Positions 1-8,013 of a stretch of DNA of 64,000 bases are shown piece after piece. Every line of letters starts with the position of its first letter. The first letter of the stretch is position 1. This DNA comes from Sphingomonas sp. J315. GTDB taxonomy: Bacteria > Pseudomonadota > Alphaproteobacteria > Sphingomonadales > Sphingomonadaceae. The notes under the pieces were generated by a model. The model was not told the DNA's origin, searched no databases, and saw nothing but the letters and a program-made list of their open reading frames with translations. A program made the position numbers and the translations under genes. The DNA lies in contig NZ_CP088296.1 in assembly GCF_024666595.1 (NCBI RefSeq), positions 3,152,501 to 3,216,500 of the forward strand, in the 5' to 3' direction.

Positions 1-834
1 CTCGACCATGGGCGGCTCGACCCGCGAGATCGCGATGTGCGAATCCGGTGCGACAAAGTCGAACGCATCGTTGATACGGGCTTCCTCGGTCCAGCCGGGC
101 AGCTCGATCGTCCAGCGCAGATAGGCCATTTCGGGGTCGAGGTCGCGCAGGCTGGGCAGCGCGCTGCTGTCCACGCCGACGACGCGGCCGCCATTGTCCT
201 CGAGTTCGCGGATGACCAGGATCGGCTCGGCACCAGCGGCCATCGCGTCGCGCGACGGGCCGAATTCGACGCGCCAAACGGCTTCGGCCGCGGCGGCTTC
301 CGGCGTGGCCGGGGCTTCCTCGGCAGCATCGAAGTCGAAGTCGAGCGCAACCGCGACGGGCTCGAAGCCGAACGGATCGACATCCATCGGCGCGGCCTCG
401 ACGACGGGCGCAACTTCGACCGGCGCGGGCGCGGTCGCGGCGGGCGCGGCCTCACCATCGAGGATCGCCTGGATCGCATCCAGCGACGCAGCGTCATCGG
501 GCAGCGGCACCGTGCCCTGCGACGCACCGACATGGTCGGACAGGACATCGAGCGCCGACAGCATCACGCCGACGGTTCCCGGGGTCGGGTCGATCCGGCC
601 CGCGCGCACTTCGTCGAGCAGGTTTTCGAATTTGTGCGCAAAGGCGGTCAGCGCGACATGGCCGAATGCACCCGCGCCACCCTTGATCGAGTGGACCGCG
701 CGGAACACCGCCGCGATCGTGCCGGGCGACACGTCGCCCGCCTGCATCGCCGACAGCCCCTGTTCGGCGGCAGCCAGCCCCTCGGCGCATTCTTCAAAGA
801 AGATCGCCTGGATATCGTCCATATCGTCGCTCAT
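1..834 (-). CDS. cheA: Chemotaxis histidine kinase CheA, N-terminal part (cut by window edge)
   Basis: This is the first 278 residues of CheA, the kinase that passes receptor signals to CheY; the rest lies left of the window. The product starts MSDDMDDIQAIFFEEC and carries an Hpt (P1) domain with the phospho-accepting histidine in AVHSIKGGAGAFGH at about residue 48. An Ala/Pro/Glu-rich linker follows from about residue 110, and after it comes what may be a response-regulator-docking region. The dimerisation, ATPase and CheW-like domains are not visible. The ATG overlaps the cheY stop codon in an ATGA, so the two are probably translationally coupled. It is the last visible gene of a motA, STAS, cheY, cheA run. 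The HSIKGG motif makes the call secure. Confidence 0.93.
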   Translation of the reverse strand, partial: MSDDMDDIQAIFFEECAEGLAAAEQGLSAMQAGDVSPGTIAAVFRAVHSIKGGAGAFGHVALTAFAHKFENLLDEVRAGRIDPTPGTVGVMLSALDVLSDHVGASQGTVPLPDDAASLDAIQAILDGEAAPAATAPAPVEVAPVVEAAPMDVDPFGFEPVAVALDFDFDAAEEAPATPEAAAAEAVWRVEFGPSRDAMAAGAEPILVIRELEDNGGRVVGVDSSALPSLRDLDPEMAYLRWTIELPGWTEEARINDAFDFVAPDSHIAISRVEPPMVE

Positions 835-1196
835 GGGCAGACGCGGCGGATCGCCGCTCCCAGCTTTTCGGCCTCGAACGGCTTGGTGATCCAGCCGGTG
901 GCTCCGGCTGAGCGGGCGCGTGCCTTCTTCTCGTCCGAGAATTCGGTCGAGAGGACCAGGATCGGCGTGCCACGGAATTCGGGCAGGCCACGCACCGCTT
1001 CGATCAGCTCGAAGCCGTCCATTTCGGGCATGTTGATGTCGGTGATGAGCAGGTCGGGCTTGACCTCCTGCATCCGCTCCAGACCGTGGCGACCATCGTT
1101 GGCGGCCTCGATCTTGAACCCCTGTGCGCTGAGCGATGCCTTGAGCAGCATGCGCATGCTGGCGGAATCGTCGACGGTAAGAATCAGCTTGCTCAC
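831..1196 (-). CDS. cheY: Chemotaxis response regulator CheY
   Basis: Single-domain receiver of 121 residues. When phosphorylated by CheA it binds the flagellar switch (FliM) and changes rotation. The acidic pocket is D9-D10, the phospho-acceptor is D53 (LLITDINMP), the switch hydroxyl lies in LVLSTE near residue 83-84, and the conserved lysine is K105 (TKPF). There is no output domain. The start codon is GTG, overlapping the TGA of the upstream STAS gene as GTGA, with AGAGGAAA just upstream as ribosome-binding site. Its own stop overlaps the cheA start. The gene order supports CheY rather than another stand-alone receiver. Confidence 0.93.
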   Translation of the reverse strand: MSKLILTVDDSASMRMLLKASLSAQGFKIEAANDGRHGLERMQEVKPDLLITDINMPEMDGFELIEAVRGLPEFRGTPILVLSTEFSDEKKARARSAGATGWITKPFEAEKLGAAIRRVCP

Positions 1197-1525
1197 GATT
1201 GCATTTCCTCTGTCTTGCTCAGGCCCAATCGGTCGCTCAGACCAAGCGCCTCGATCCGGGCCAGGAAAGCGGGGCTGGGGTTCAGGATGTGGAAGCGGTT
1301 CCCGTCCGCTTCGGCCTCGGCACGCGCGGCCAGCAACAGCTGCAGCACGGCCTGGCCGACGCTTTCCACGGCGCTCGCGTCGACGATGACGCCGTCGCCG
1401 AAATCGGCGGCGAGCACGAGGCGGACCCTCAGCTCCTCGGCGGTGACGGTGACGCCATGTACGGGCAGTTCGACGACCCCGCCCGGCGACGGGGCGAGTT
1501 CAAGCTGGTTGGGCTGCGAAGTCAC
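1193..1525 (-). CDS. STAS-domain protein of the chemotaxis operon (CheS-like)
   Basis: A 110-residue protein with a single STAS fold; the core is GVIVDASAVESVGQAVLQLL at about residues 44-63. STAS domains are protein-interaction modules typified by SpoIIAA. The serine that SpoIIAA uses for phosphorylation, just before the conserved glycine, appears to be valine here, so signalling by serine phosphorylation is doubtful. I chose the GTG at 1525 because GAGGAGG lies just upstream; it places the start inside the last codons of motA. A longer start at 1552 lacks such a site. A small gene ahead of cheY-cheA recalls CheS of Sinorhizobium meliloti, which binds CheA. That parallel rests on position and size, not on alignment. 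Confidence 0.75.
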   Translation of the reverse strand: MTSQPNQLELAPSPGGVVELPVHGVTVTAEELRVRLVLAADFGDGVIVDASAVESVGQAVLQLLLAARAEAEADGNRFHILNPSPAFLARIEALGLSDRLGLSKTEEMQS

Positions 1526-2384
1526 TCTTTGCCTCCTCAAGCGCGGTTTCAAGTTGCTGGAAGCTCGGCGCCTTGTCCGAAGGCGTCGCGCGACGGGCGA
1601 TTTCGATCGCCACCTGGGTCGGCATGCCCTGGGCGTGCGCGACGATGGCGGTCTTGGCGATGGTGAAGGGTTTGCAGTCGGCCTCGATCACCTGACCCAG
1701 CTTGGAGGCCAGCGGGCCAACGAAGCAGTAGGACAGCAGCACGCCGAGGAAAGTGCCGACCAGCGCACCGCCGATCATCGCACCCAGGATCTCGACCGGC
1801 TGGTCGATCGACCCCATCGTCTTGATGACGCCCAGCACTGCGGCGACGATGCCGATCGCGGGCAGGCCGTCGGCCATCTGCTGCAGCGCATGCTGCGGGT
1901 GCATCTCGTGATGGTGGTGCGCCTCGATATCGTTTTCCATCGCCTCGGCGATCTGGTGCGGATCCTCGAAATTCACCGTCATCATGCGCAGATAGTCGCA
2001 GATGAACTCGGTCAGGTGATGGTCGGCGATCAGGCGCGGGAACCGGCTGAAGATCGGGCTGTCCTTAGGCGAATCCAGATGCGGCTCGATCGCGGTCGCG
2101 CCGCCCTTCTTGAACGCCGACAGCAAGCCGAACATCAGCGTCAGCAGGTCGCGATAGTCGCTGTCCTTCCAGCGACTGCCCTTGAACGCCTTGCCGATGC
2201 CCTTGCCCGCGGCCTTGACCACGGACATCTGGTTGGCCACCAGAAATGCACCGATCGAAGCGCCCCCGATCGCCATCATCTCGTGGGGCAGCGCGTGGAG
2301 GATAACCTCCATCTTGCCGCCAGCCATGATGTAGCTGCCGAAGACGCAGATCATGATGATGATGAATCCGACGCCGTTAATCAT
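1500..2384 (-). CDS. motA: Flagellar motor stator protein MotA
   Basis: The 294-residue product is the MotA subunit of the proton-driven stator in the inner membrane. Membrane segments are visible at the N-terminus (two, about 1-20 and 30-50) and in the C-terminal half (GLPAIGIVAAVLGVIKTMGS and GALVGTFLGVLLSYCFVGPL). A long cytoplasmic loop between them contains a histidine-rich stretch (EAHHHHEMHP). The conserved prolines of the family lie in the third and fourth segments. It heads the minus-strand run into the STAS gene, cheY and cheA. No motB is adjacent; a motE-like gene lies 22 kb away in the same region. Confidence 0.95.
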   Translation of the reverse strand: MINGVGFIIIMICVFGSYIMAGGKMEVILHALPHEMMAIGGASIGAFLVANQMSVVKAAGKGIGKAFKGSRWKDSDYRDLLTLMFGLLSAFKKGGATAIEPHLDSPKDSPIFSRFPRLIADHHLTEFICDYLRMMTVNFEDPHQIAEAMENDIEAHHHHEMHPQHALQQMADGLPAIGIVAAVLGVIKTMGSIDQPVEILGAMIGGALVGTFLGVLLSYCFVGPLASKLGQVIEADCKPFTIAKTAIVAHAQGMPTQVAIEIARRATPSDKAPSFQQLETALEEAKSDFAAQPA

Positions 2385-2554
2385 GACGTTGGCGGTCCCC
2401 TGCCGTGTTCGATGTTCCCGTGGATTATAGGCCGGGGGCAGGGGCGGCGGACGCAGCTGTGATCTTTTACGTATTTACCACACGCAATGTCTCGAGCGCG
2501 ACCGAAGCGGCAGCAAAGCTTCTAGATAGAGGCAAACGCGAACGAGGAATCTGC
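2385..2554. promoter_or_regulatory. Divergent intergenic region between motA and flaF
   Basis: These 170 bases separate the divergent motA and flaF starts and must hold promoters for both. A TTATAGG stretch near 2422-2428 resembles the TATAGGA element found at other promoters of this flagellar region. No convincing sigma-54 (GG-N10-GC) element was found. A cGAGGAA ribosome site precedes the flaF ATG. Confidence 0.4.
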
Positions 2555-2914
2555 ATGTCGCTTAGCGCCTATCAACGTGCCCGCACGCTCGTCGAAACTC
2601 CCCGCGCCACCGAACAAAGATTGATCCGTGACGTTACCGCGGCGCTGATGGAGGCGCGCGACCTGGGCTATGCCGGTGGCAAGCTGATGGACGTGCTGCA
2701 CTGGAACCGCGAGATGTGGGACACGTTCGCCAGCGCCTGTGGCGCGCCCGGCAACGGACTTCCCGATGCGCTGCGGGCGTCGATCATTTCGATCGCTCTG
2801 TGGGTCAATCGCCATGCGAGCGAAGTGATGAAGGGTCGCGAGTCGATCGAGCCTTTGATCGAGGTCAACCGCTCGCTGCTCGAAGGACTCGGCGAAGGCC
2901 GGATGGCGGCGTGA
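2555..2914 (+). CDS. flaF: Flagellar biosynthesis regulator FlaF
   Basis: The 119-residue product matches alphaproteobacterial FlaF, needed for flagellin production or secretion and acting opposite to FlbT in Caulobacter. Recognisable parts are the start MSLSAYQRA, TEQRLIRDVTAALMEA, and the ALWVNRHASEVMKG segment near the C-terminus. The ATG at 2555 follows CGAGGAA; upstream in-frame codons lack both family similarity and a ribosome site. FlaF is usually next to flagellin genes and flbT, but here flbT is about 11 kb away and no flagellin is in the window. Confidence 0.92.
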   Translation: MSLSAYQRARTLVETPRATEQRLIRDVTAALMEARDLGYAGGKLMDVLHWNREMWDTFASACGAPGNGLPDALRASIISIALWVNRHASEVMKGRESIEPLIEVNRSLLEGLGEGRMAA

Positions 2915-2960
2915 TCCGCCTTTAGCGGGCCGGTGTCGAAGCGGCTGAGTTGATCGAACG

Positions 2961-3575
2961 CTACACCGGTGCAGCAACCTCCGCAGCATAAGCGAGGCGC
3001 AGCGCTTCGGACAGGCTGCTGACGTCCAGCTTTTCCATCATGTTGGCGCGATAGATTTCCACCGTGCGCGGTGACAGGTCGAGCTGATGTGCGATCACCT
3101 TGTTCGGTCGCCCTTCGATCAGGCCCATCAGCACTTCATGCTCGCGCGGTGACAAACGGGCGATCCGCTCGCGCGCCTGTTCGCGCCGCTCGGCGATGCC
3201 ACTGGTCTCGCTGAACCGCGCGAACGCCTCATCCAGCAGATTGAGGAGATGATGGGGGTCATAGGGCTTTTCGAGAAAGTCGGTCGCGCCCGCCTTCATT
3301 GCCTGGACCGCGAGCGAAATGTCACCCTGGCCGGTCAACATGATCGTGAGGAACTTGGCGGTGCGGTCCTGCAGCTCGCGCATGACCTCAATCCCGTTGC
3401 GTCCCGGCATCTGGAAGTCGAGCAGCAGCACGCCGCCGTCGCTCGGTTCGATATTGTCGAGAAACGCATCGCCCGATGCGAAAACGCGGATCACCAGATT
3501 GGGGCGTTCGGACAGCAATCCGTGCAGCGATTGACGGACGGCCTGGTCGTCGTCGACGATATATACGCTCTGCAT
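2961..3575 (-). CDS. FixJ-family response regulator
   Basis: A 204-residue two-domain regulator. The N-terminal receiver has D8-D10 as acidic pocket, D53 as phospho-acceptor (LLLDFQMPG) and K104 in EKPYDP. The C-terminal LuxR-type helix-turn-helix reads LSPREHEVLMGLIEGRPNKV with SPRTVEIYRANMMEKL. This is the FixJ/NarL arrangement of a transcription activator. It overlaps the stop codon of the kinase gene (TGATG), with GGGGAGGAG as ribosome site, so it is co-translated with its likely cognate kinase. In rhizobia FixJ activates fixK and microaerobic respiration; the targets here are unknown. The position beside flagellar genes makes motility or respiration genes candidates. Confidence 0.9.
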   Translation of the reverse strand: MQSVYIVDDDQAVRQSLHGLLSERPNLVIRVFASGDAFLDNIEPSDGGVLLLDFQMPGRNGIEVMRELQDRTAKFLTIMLTGQGDISLAVQAMKAGATDFLEKPYDPHHLLNLLDEAFARFSETSGIAERREQARERIARLSPREHEVLMGLIEGRPNKVIAHQLDLSPRTVEIYRANMMEKLDVSSLSEALRLAYAAEVAAPV

Positions 3576-6259
3576 CACTCCTCCCCCAAACTCCGCTCGA
3601 TACCCGGGACTGTAAAGCGGAATGTGGCGCCGCCCTGGTCGTTATTCTGCGCCGACATCGTTCCCCCGTGCGCTTCCACGATCCTGCGACAGATCAGCAG
3701 GCCAATACCCATACTGCCCTCACCCTTGGTGGAATTGAACGGAAGAAACATCTGTTCGAGAATCGGTTTCGCCAGACCTGGTCCATTGTCGGACACCGAA
3801 AACTCGATACGGTCGCCGTCCAGCTTACGGGTCGCGACGCGAATGCTGCGCTGGTCTGCCGCGGTTGCGCGTAACGCCTCCAGCGCGTTGCGCATCAGAT
3901 TGACCAGAACCTGTTGGATCTGGATCTTGTCGGCGAACATGTACGGCGCCTCTGGTGCAAGATCATAGGCTACCGATACGTCCAATCGCTGCGTTCCCAC
4001 AAGTACCAAAGCGCTGGCCTCGCGAATTGCAGTTTCGACCGCTTCTACGCGCAGGTCGACATCGCGGCGCGATACGAAATCGCGCAGCCGCCGAATGATC
4101 TCGCCCGCGCGCAACGTCTGCTCGCGCGTCGTGCAGAGCTGGGCGAGGAGGCGTTCATAGATCGGGTCGGGAACCTCATCGCTTTCCAGGATGACTTCGG
4201 CGGTTGCGATATGGTTGGCGATGGCGGCGAGCGGCTGGTTGATTTCGTGCGCAAGCGCGGCGGCAAGCTCGCCCATCGCGTTGATCCGCCCGATCTGCGT
4301 CAGTTCGTTCGCCAGTTGCTCCAGCCGCTCCTCGCCGCGCAACCGTTCGGACAGGTCGGTGATGAATCCGGTGAAGACGCGATTGTCCTCATACACCGCT
4401 TCTCCGACATGCAGCTCGATCGGGAACTCGCTGCCATCGGCGTGCAAGGCGGTCAGGATGCGCGGCCGCCCGATGATCCGACGCTCGCCCGTGCACAGAT
4501 AGCGTTCGAGGAACGAGTTGTGCCGAAGGCCGAAATCGTCGTTCATCAGGATCGACACGTTAGAGCCGATCACATCGTTCGCGGCATGGCCGAACAGCCG
4601 TTCCGCGGCCGGGCTGAAGCTCAGTATCCGTCCATGAATGTCGATCACCAGCATTGCGCTGGGAACGGTTTCCAGGATCGATCGCATTTGCGCCTCACGC
4701 GCGGCGAGTTGCGTCGTCTGCTGCACGCGATCGGTGACGTCGATATTGACGCCGACGATGCGGGCAAGGTGACCGTCGTCGTCATAGAAGCAGCGCGCCG
4801 ACCCCTCGATCGCGCGCACCAGTCCGTCCGGCAGGCGCAGGCGATAGAAGAAACTGATCTGGTCCGCCTTCGCCCATACCGCCGCGTCGAGGCGCTTGGC
4901 GAACAGGTCGCGGTCCTCGGGCAGGATCGCCTGCTGCCAGCTGTCATAATCGCCGAGTGTCCCGGAAGGCAGGCCCAGAAGCGGCTCGGTATCGGCGAAC
5001 CAGTTCAGCTTGCCGGTTGCGACCTCCCATTCGAAGATACCGATCTTGTGCGCCTCGGCCGCGAGCAGCAGCCGCACGTCGCTCTCTGCCGTTGCACTCT
5101 CCGCACGCAACAATGGGCTCAGGTCGGTAGCCGACAGGACGGTGACGCTGCCGCGCAGGCGGTCCTCGACCTGCTGCTCATGTTCCAGAACCTGAAGCTC
5201 GCGCCCGTCCCGGGTGATCTGGACCAGACGACGTTGGGGCCACGCGCCTGCGCCGGGGTCAGGTGTCGCGCCGGCATCGGCACCTTCCGCCGCGCGGCTG
5301 TGGAGCAGGTCCGTCTTGATCCGGCCGATCGCTTCGTCTTCGGTGAACCCGTACAGCGCCTCGCACCCCTTCGACCAATGGATGATGCGACCGTCGGCGT
5401 CGAGCATCGCGATCGGCTGGGCATCCAGCGTCTGGGCATAGATGCGCAGCGTCGATCGTTGGCGGGTCAGCCGCGCGATTGCCCATAGCAGCACGGATCC
5501 GACGATCAGCGTATTGGCGAGCATTCCCCAGATTTCGGCACTTTCGGGGAAGTCGCGGTCGCCGAAAAAGACCAGGTCCACGGCAAGCACAAGTGCGGGC
5601 GCAACCATCAGCGCCGGGACCGCGCGCAGCGGCATCGGCCACTCCTCGTCGCTCCCCGCCTGATAGCCGGACAGCGCCCGATCGGTGGCGGTGAGCAGCA
5701 GCCCGACACCCAGCAGCAGTTCGGCGACATTGGTCAGGATCGGAATATGCCAGGGCTGGACCAGACCGCCGCGGACTTCGGTCGCCAGGATCTGTCCGGC
5801 CAGCAACAGCAATGCAAAGCTGATGACCAGCGCCGCGACAAGGGCGGCGATCGGCGCGCCTTCGCGATCATTGCGGAACAGGATGATCGTCGCCACGCCG
5901 AGCAGAAGGATCAGCATGCAGGACACCGGGCTGCCGCCGATGTCCGTAAACAGGGACAGCGCGAGCAGTTGCAGCGCGAGCAGCGTCACCGCGATGCCCA
6001 CCGCTCCGGCGCGCGTCGGCGGCACCCAGTCGCGATTGCGCACGCTGAGCGCAAGCAACGTGGCGGCAAGCAATAGATTGGTGGCCAGCGCAGGAGGCCA
6101 GGCTGCAGCGAAGCCGGGCAGGGGCGAGCGCATCACCGGTACGTCCAGTGCCCACCCCAATATGCCGATGATGCAGATCAAGCCCGCCGCGACGAAACAG
6201 CCCGCAGCCACGCGGCCGCGCAACGACCCCCTTGGGAACCAGAGACCGTTTGGCGTCAC
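3575..6259 (-). CDS. FixL-like multi-PAS membrane sensor histidine kinase
   Basis: An 894-residue kinase. The first 265 residues form about eight membrane helices, a MASE-like sensor region. Three PAS domains follow at about 272-385, 395-515 and 522-640. HisKA has phospho-histidine H671 (AHEINQP), and the HATPase spans about 740-885 (N791; DNGPG 824-828; GxG near 850). The third PAS resembles the FixL haem domain: a histidine in LRHNSFLERY (H580) corresponds to the FixL proximal haem ligand, and R600 in RPRIL to its distal arginine. Oxygen sensing is therefore possible, but that histidine also occurs in PAS domains without haem. The GTG start follows GGGGGAAGC. It is coupled to the FixJ-like gene downstream. 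Confidence 0.88.
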   Translation of the reverse strand: MTPNGLWFPRGSLRGRVAAGCFVAAGLICIIGILGWALDVPVMRSPLPGFAAAWPPALATNLLLAATLLALSVRNRDWVPPTRAGAVGIAVTLLALQLLALSLFTDIGGSPVSCMLILLLGVATIILFRNDREGAPIAALVAALVISFALLLLAGQILATEVRGGLVQPWHIPILTNVAELLLGVGLLLTATDRALSGYQAGSDEEWPMPLRAVPALMVAPALVLAVDLVFFGDRDFPESAEIWGMLANTLIVGSVLLWAIARLTRQRSTLRIYAQTLDAQPIAMLDADGRIIHWSKGCEALYGFTEDEAIGRIKTDLLHSRAAEGADAGATPDPGAGAWPQRRLVQITRDGRELQVLEHEQQVEDRLRGSVTVLSATDLSPLLRAESATAESDVRLLLAAEAHKIGIFEWEVATGKLNWFADTEPLLGLPSGTLGDYDSWQQAILPEDRDLFAKRLDAAVWAKADQISFFYRLRLPDGLVRAIEGSARCFYDDDGHLARIVGVNIDVTDRVQQTTQLAAREAQMRSILETVPSAMLVIDIHGRILSFSPAAERLFGHAANDVIGSNVSILMNDDFGLRHNSFLERYLCTGERRIIGRPRILTALHADGSEFPIELHVGEAVYEDNRVFTGFITDLSERLRGEERLEQLANELTQIGRINAMGELAAALAHEINQPLAAIANHIATAEVILESDEVPDPIYERLLAQLCTTREQTLRAGEIIRRLRDFVSRRDVDLRVEAVETAIREASALVLVGTQRLDVSVAYDLAPEAPYMFADKIQIQQVLVNLMRNALEALRATAADQRSIRVATRKLDGDRIEFSVSDNGPGLAKPILEQMFLPFNSTKGEGSMGIGLLICRRIVEAHGGTMSAQNNDQGGATFRFTVPGIERSLGEE

Positions 6260-6330
6260 GCTTCCCCCATTACAGCCTCAACGCGGTTCAGGCCTACAGT
6301 CTTACCCATAATGGATGAGGTTACAACCGC

Positions 6331-7431
6331 TTACACAAAGCGTGCGGCGACGACAGCATGGGCTGTGTCTTGATTTAACTCACTGATATGAAGGGATTTT
6401 TGTGGAAACAGGCTGTGTCCCGTCAAGGTGCCATCCATTCCGGTCGCAACCGCCAGGATACGAAAGCCGCCGGGCTCGCGCACTGCGGCCAGGCCGCCGG
6501 CGATCGGATAGCGATCAGGGTCGATGAAGAGAATCGCCTGACCGGGCAGCCCCGCGCCCAATGTTGCGCGGCATAGCCGCAACGCGATGACGTGCGCGCC
6601 ACACCCTGGCGGTACCTGAACCCGCTCGCCAGTCTCCTGATCGAGGATCAGCCCGTCCGCGCCGGCAAGGCCACGCACCGGGATTGTCGCCATGCTGTCG
6701 GGCATGGCCCCCGGATGAGGCGGGGCAGAGGCCTCCGGGGTGACGGCCTCGCCGCGAAGTTCGGCGCGCAAAGCTGCGATCCGCTCGCGCGTGCGGCGCA
6801 TGCGCTCCGCTGGGTCGCTGACCGAGGACATCCAGGGGTCGAGATCGCCGGCACGGTGCAACTGATCGATCCGCGCCCGCAGCGCCGTTTCGTTCGCGGT
6901 GTCGAACAGGGCGGCGATTGCCTGGCGCGTGGGCGCGTTCCATTCCTCGAAGCTGCGCTGAGCGTTCTCGATGCGCGACAGGTTCACCGGCGCGATCTCG
7001 TACCGCTCGGCGATCATCTGGATCGTCAGCCCACGATCGGTTGAGCGCAAGTGCCGAACCGCAGCGGCGAGCAGGACCGCGAAGCGTTCGCGCTCCAGAT
7101 CCAGCATCGGCATGTTGACGAACGGGGTCGCCCAACTTTCGATCGAGAACCCGTCGGCGTCGACGTCGACCAGCAGTGCGTCGGGCGCGACGCCGAGGAC
7201 GTTGGCGATTTCGACCAGCTCATGCGCCCGCGCCGTCACCTCGCCGCGCTCGATCTTGGACAGGCGGATATAGGTGATACCGGGCAGCCGGTGGGACAGG
7301 CCGATCAGCTTCTGGTGGCCTGCACGGCGGCGATAGTCGCGGATATGGTTGGGAAAGACGAAGCCACGATAGGGGTCGACCGGCACATTGGCCGGACCGG
7401 TCGCAGCCAAAAGCTTGACGGGCGCGTCCAT
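6331..7431 (-). CDS. Double XRE-type helix-turn-helix regulator with S24-like C-terminal domain
   Basis: This 366-residue protein has two Cro/C1-type helix-turn-helix regions. The first is about residues 30-85 (LIGLSHRLPGITYIRLSKIE), the second about 140-185 (MIAERYEIAPVNLSRIENAQ). A linker follows, then a C-terminal region of about 110 residues that reads like the S24/LexA-CI beta fold (PVRGLAGADG, then LGAGLPGQAILFIDP). The serine expected at the S24 active site is not evident (RATLGAG), so self-cleavage is unlikely. I start it at the ATG at 7431, after GGAGACCGAGAT; a longer reading to 7560 lacks a ribosome site. A perfect 24-base palindrome overlaps that site, suggesting autorepression. 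Its targets are unknown. Confidence 0.75.
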   Translation of the reverse strand: MDAPVKLLAATGPANVPVDPYRGFVFPNHIRDYRRRAGHQKLIGLSHRLPGITYIRLSKIERGEVTARAHELVEIANVLGVAPDALLVDVDADGFSIESWATPFVNMPMLDLERERFAVLLAAAVRHLRSTDRGLTIQMIAERYEIAPVNLSRIENAQRSFEEWNAPTRQAIAALFDTANETALRARIDQLHRAGDLDPWMSSVSDPAERMRRTRERIAALRAELRGEAVTPEASAPPHPGAMPDSMATIPVRGLAGADGLILDQETGERVQVPPGCGAHVIALRLCRATLGAGLPGQAILFIDPDRYPIAGGLAAVREPGGFRILAVATGMDGTLTGHSLFPQKSLHISELNQDTAHAVVAARFV

Positions 7432-7440
7432 ATCTCGGTC

Positions 7441-7464
7441 TCCTATATCCCGATGGATATAGGA
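7441..7464. promoter_or_regulatory. Perfect palindrome at the XRE regulator gene: probable autoregulatory operator
   Basis: Arms TCCTATATCC and GGATATAGGA are exact reverse complements around a CGAT centre (24 bases). The element starts 10 bases upstream of the regulator's ATG and overlaps its GGAG ribosome site, so a protein bound there would block expression. TCCTATA/TATAGGA half-sites recur upstream of the sigma-like and globin-receptor genes. Confidence 0.65.
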
Positions 7465-7508
7465 TAGCAGGCATCCCAGACGCTTCCAAGCATATTGAAT
7501 TGAAAGAA

Positions 7509-7985
7509 CTATCCGGCCTGACGCGCGGTCGAGCGAGGCGGGTGCGAGATCAGTGCCCAATTGCCGGAGGGGTCAAAGCGACGCAGCGCGACGAGGCTCC
7601 CCGGGCGGGCGATACGACGGTCGAGCCAGCCCGGCGCGAGCGGCCAGGGATCTTCCGGTGCTACCGCGACGCCGGTGCCGTCGGTGATCAGGCCGATGCT
7701 GTTGGGAGCCATTCCAACTGGCCAGCGTTGGCGGACACGTTCCAGCAATTGCCGGGCGAGCCGTTCGCACGACCGCGCATTGCGTTGGGCGGCGATGTCG
7801 TGACGCTTCAGCCAGCGATCCCAGCTCGCGCCGAAATTGCCGTTGGTGCCAATGCCCCAGATCGCAATCAGGTGCCCCGAATGGTCAAGCCAGTAGCGGG
7901 CGTTGTGACAAAATTCCCGGGACAGGTCGTCCAGGCCCGGATCGATGAACGGCATGAGGCCGTCGGCGCTGCCCTGAGCGGTCAT
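7509..7985 (-). CDS. Hypothetical protein between the XRE regulator and sigma-like genes
   Basis: A 158-residue soluble protein that I do not recognise. The visible features are an N-terminal half rich in W, Y and H (REFCHNARYWLDHSGHLIAI, then GIGTNGNFGASWDRWLKRHD), a helix with RNARSCERLARQLLERV, and a C-terminal region with alternating hydrophobics. No signal peptide or membrane segment is seen. I chose the ATG at 7985, after CGAGAG; a GTG at 8003 would add six residues. It lies 28 bases after the sigma-like gene, and the regulator gene begins 78 bases further on, so it is probably transcribed with the sigma-like gene. The first half might be a small ligand-binding (PAS-like) domain, but I cannot show it. 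Confidence 0.55.
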   Translation of the reverse strand: MTAQGSADGLMPFIDPGLDDLSREFCHNARYWLDHSGHLIAIWGIGTNGNFGASWDRWLKRHDIAAQRNARSCERLARQLLERVRQRWPVGMAPNSIGLITDGTGVAVAPEDPWPLAPGWLDRRIARPGSLVALRRFDPSGNWALISHPPRSTARQAG

Positions 7986-8013
7986 AGTGCTCTCGCGGAT
8001 CACGGATTTCGAC

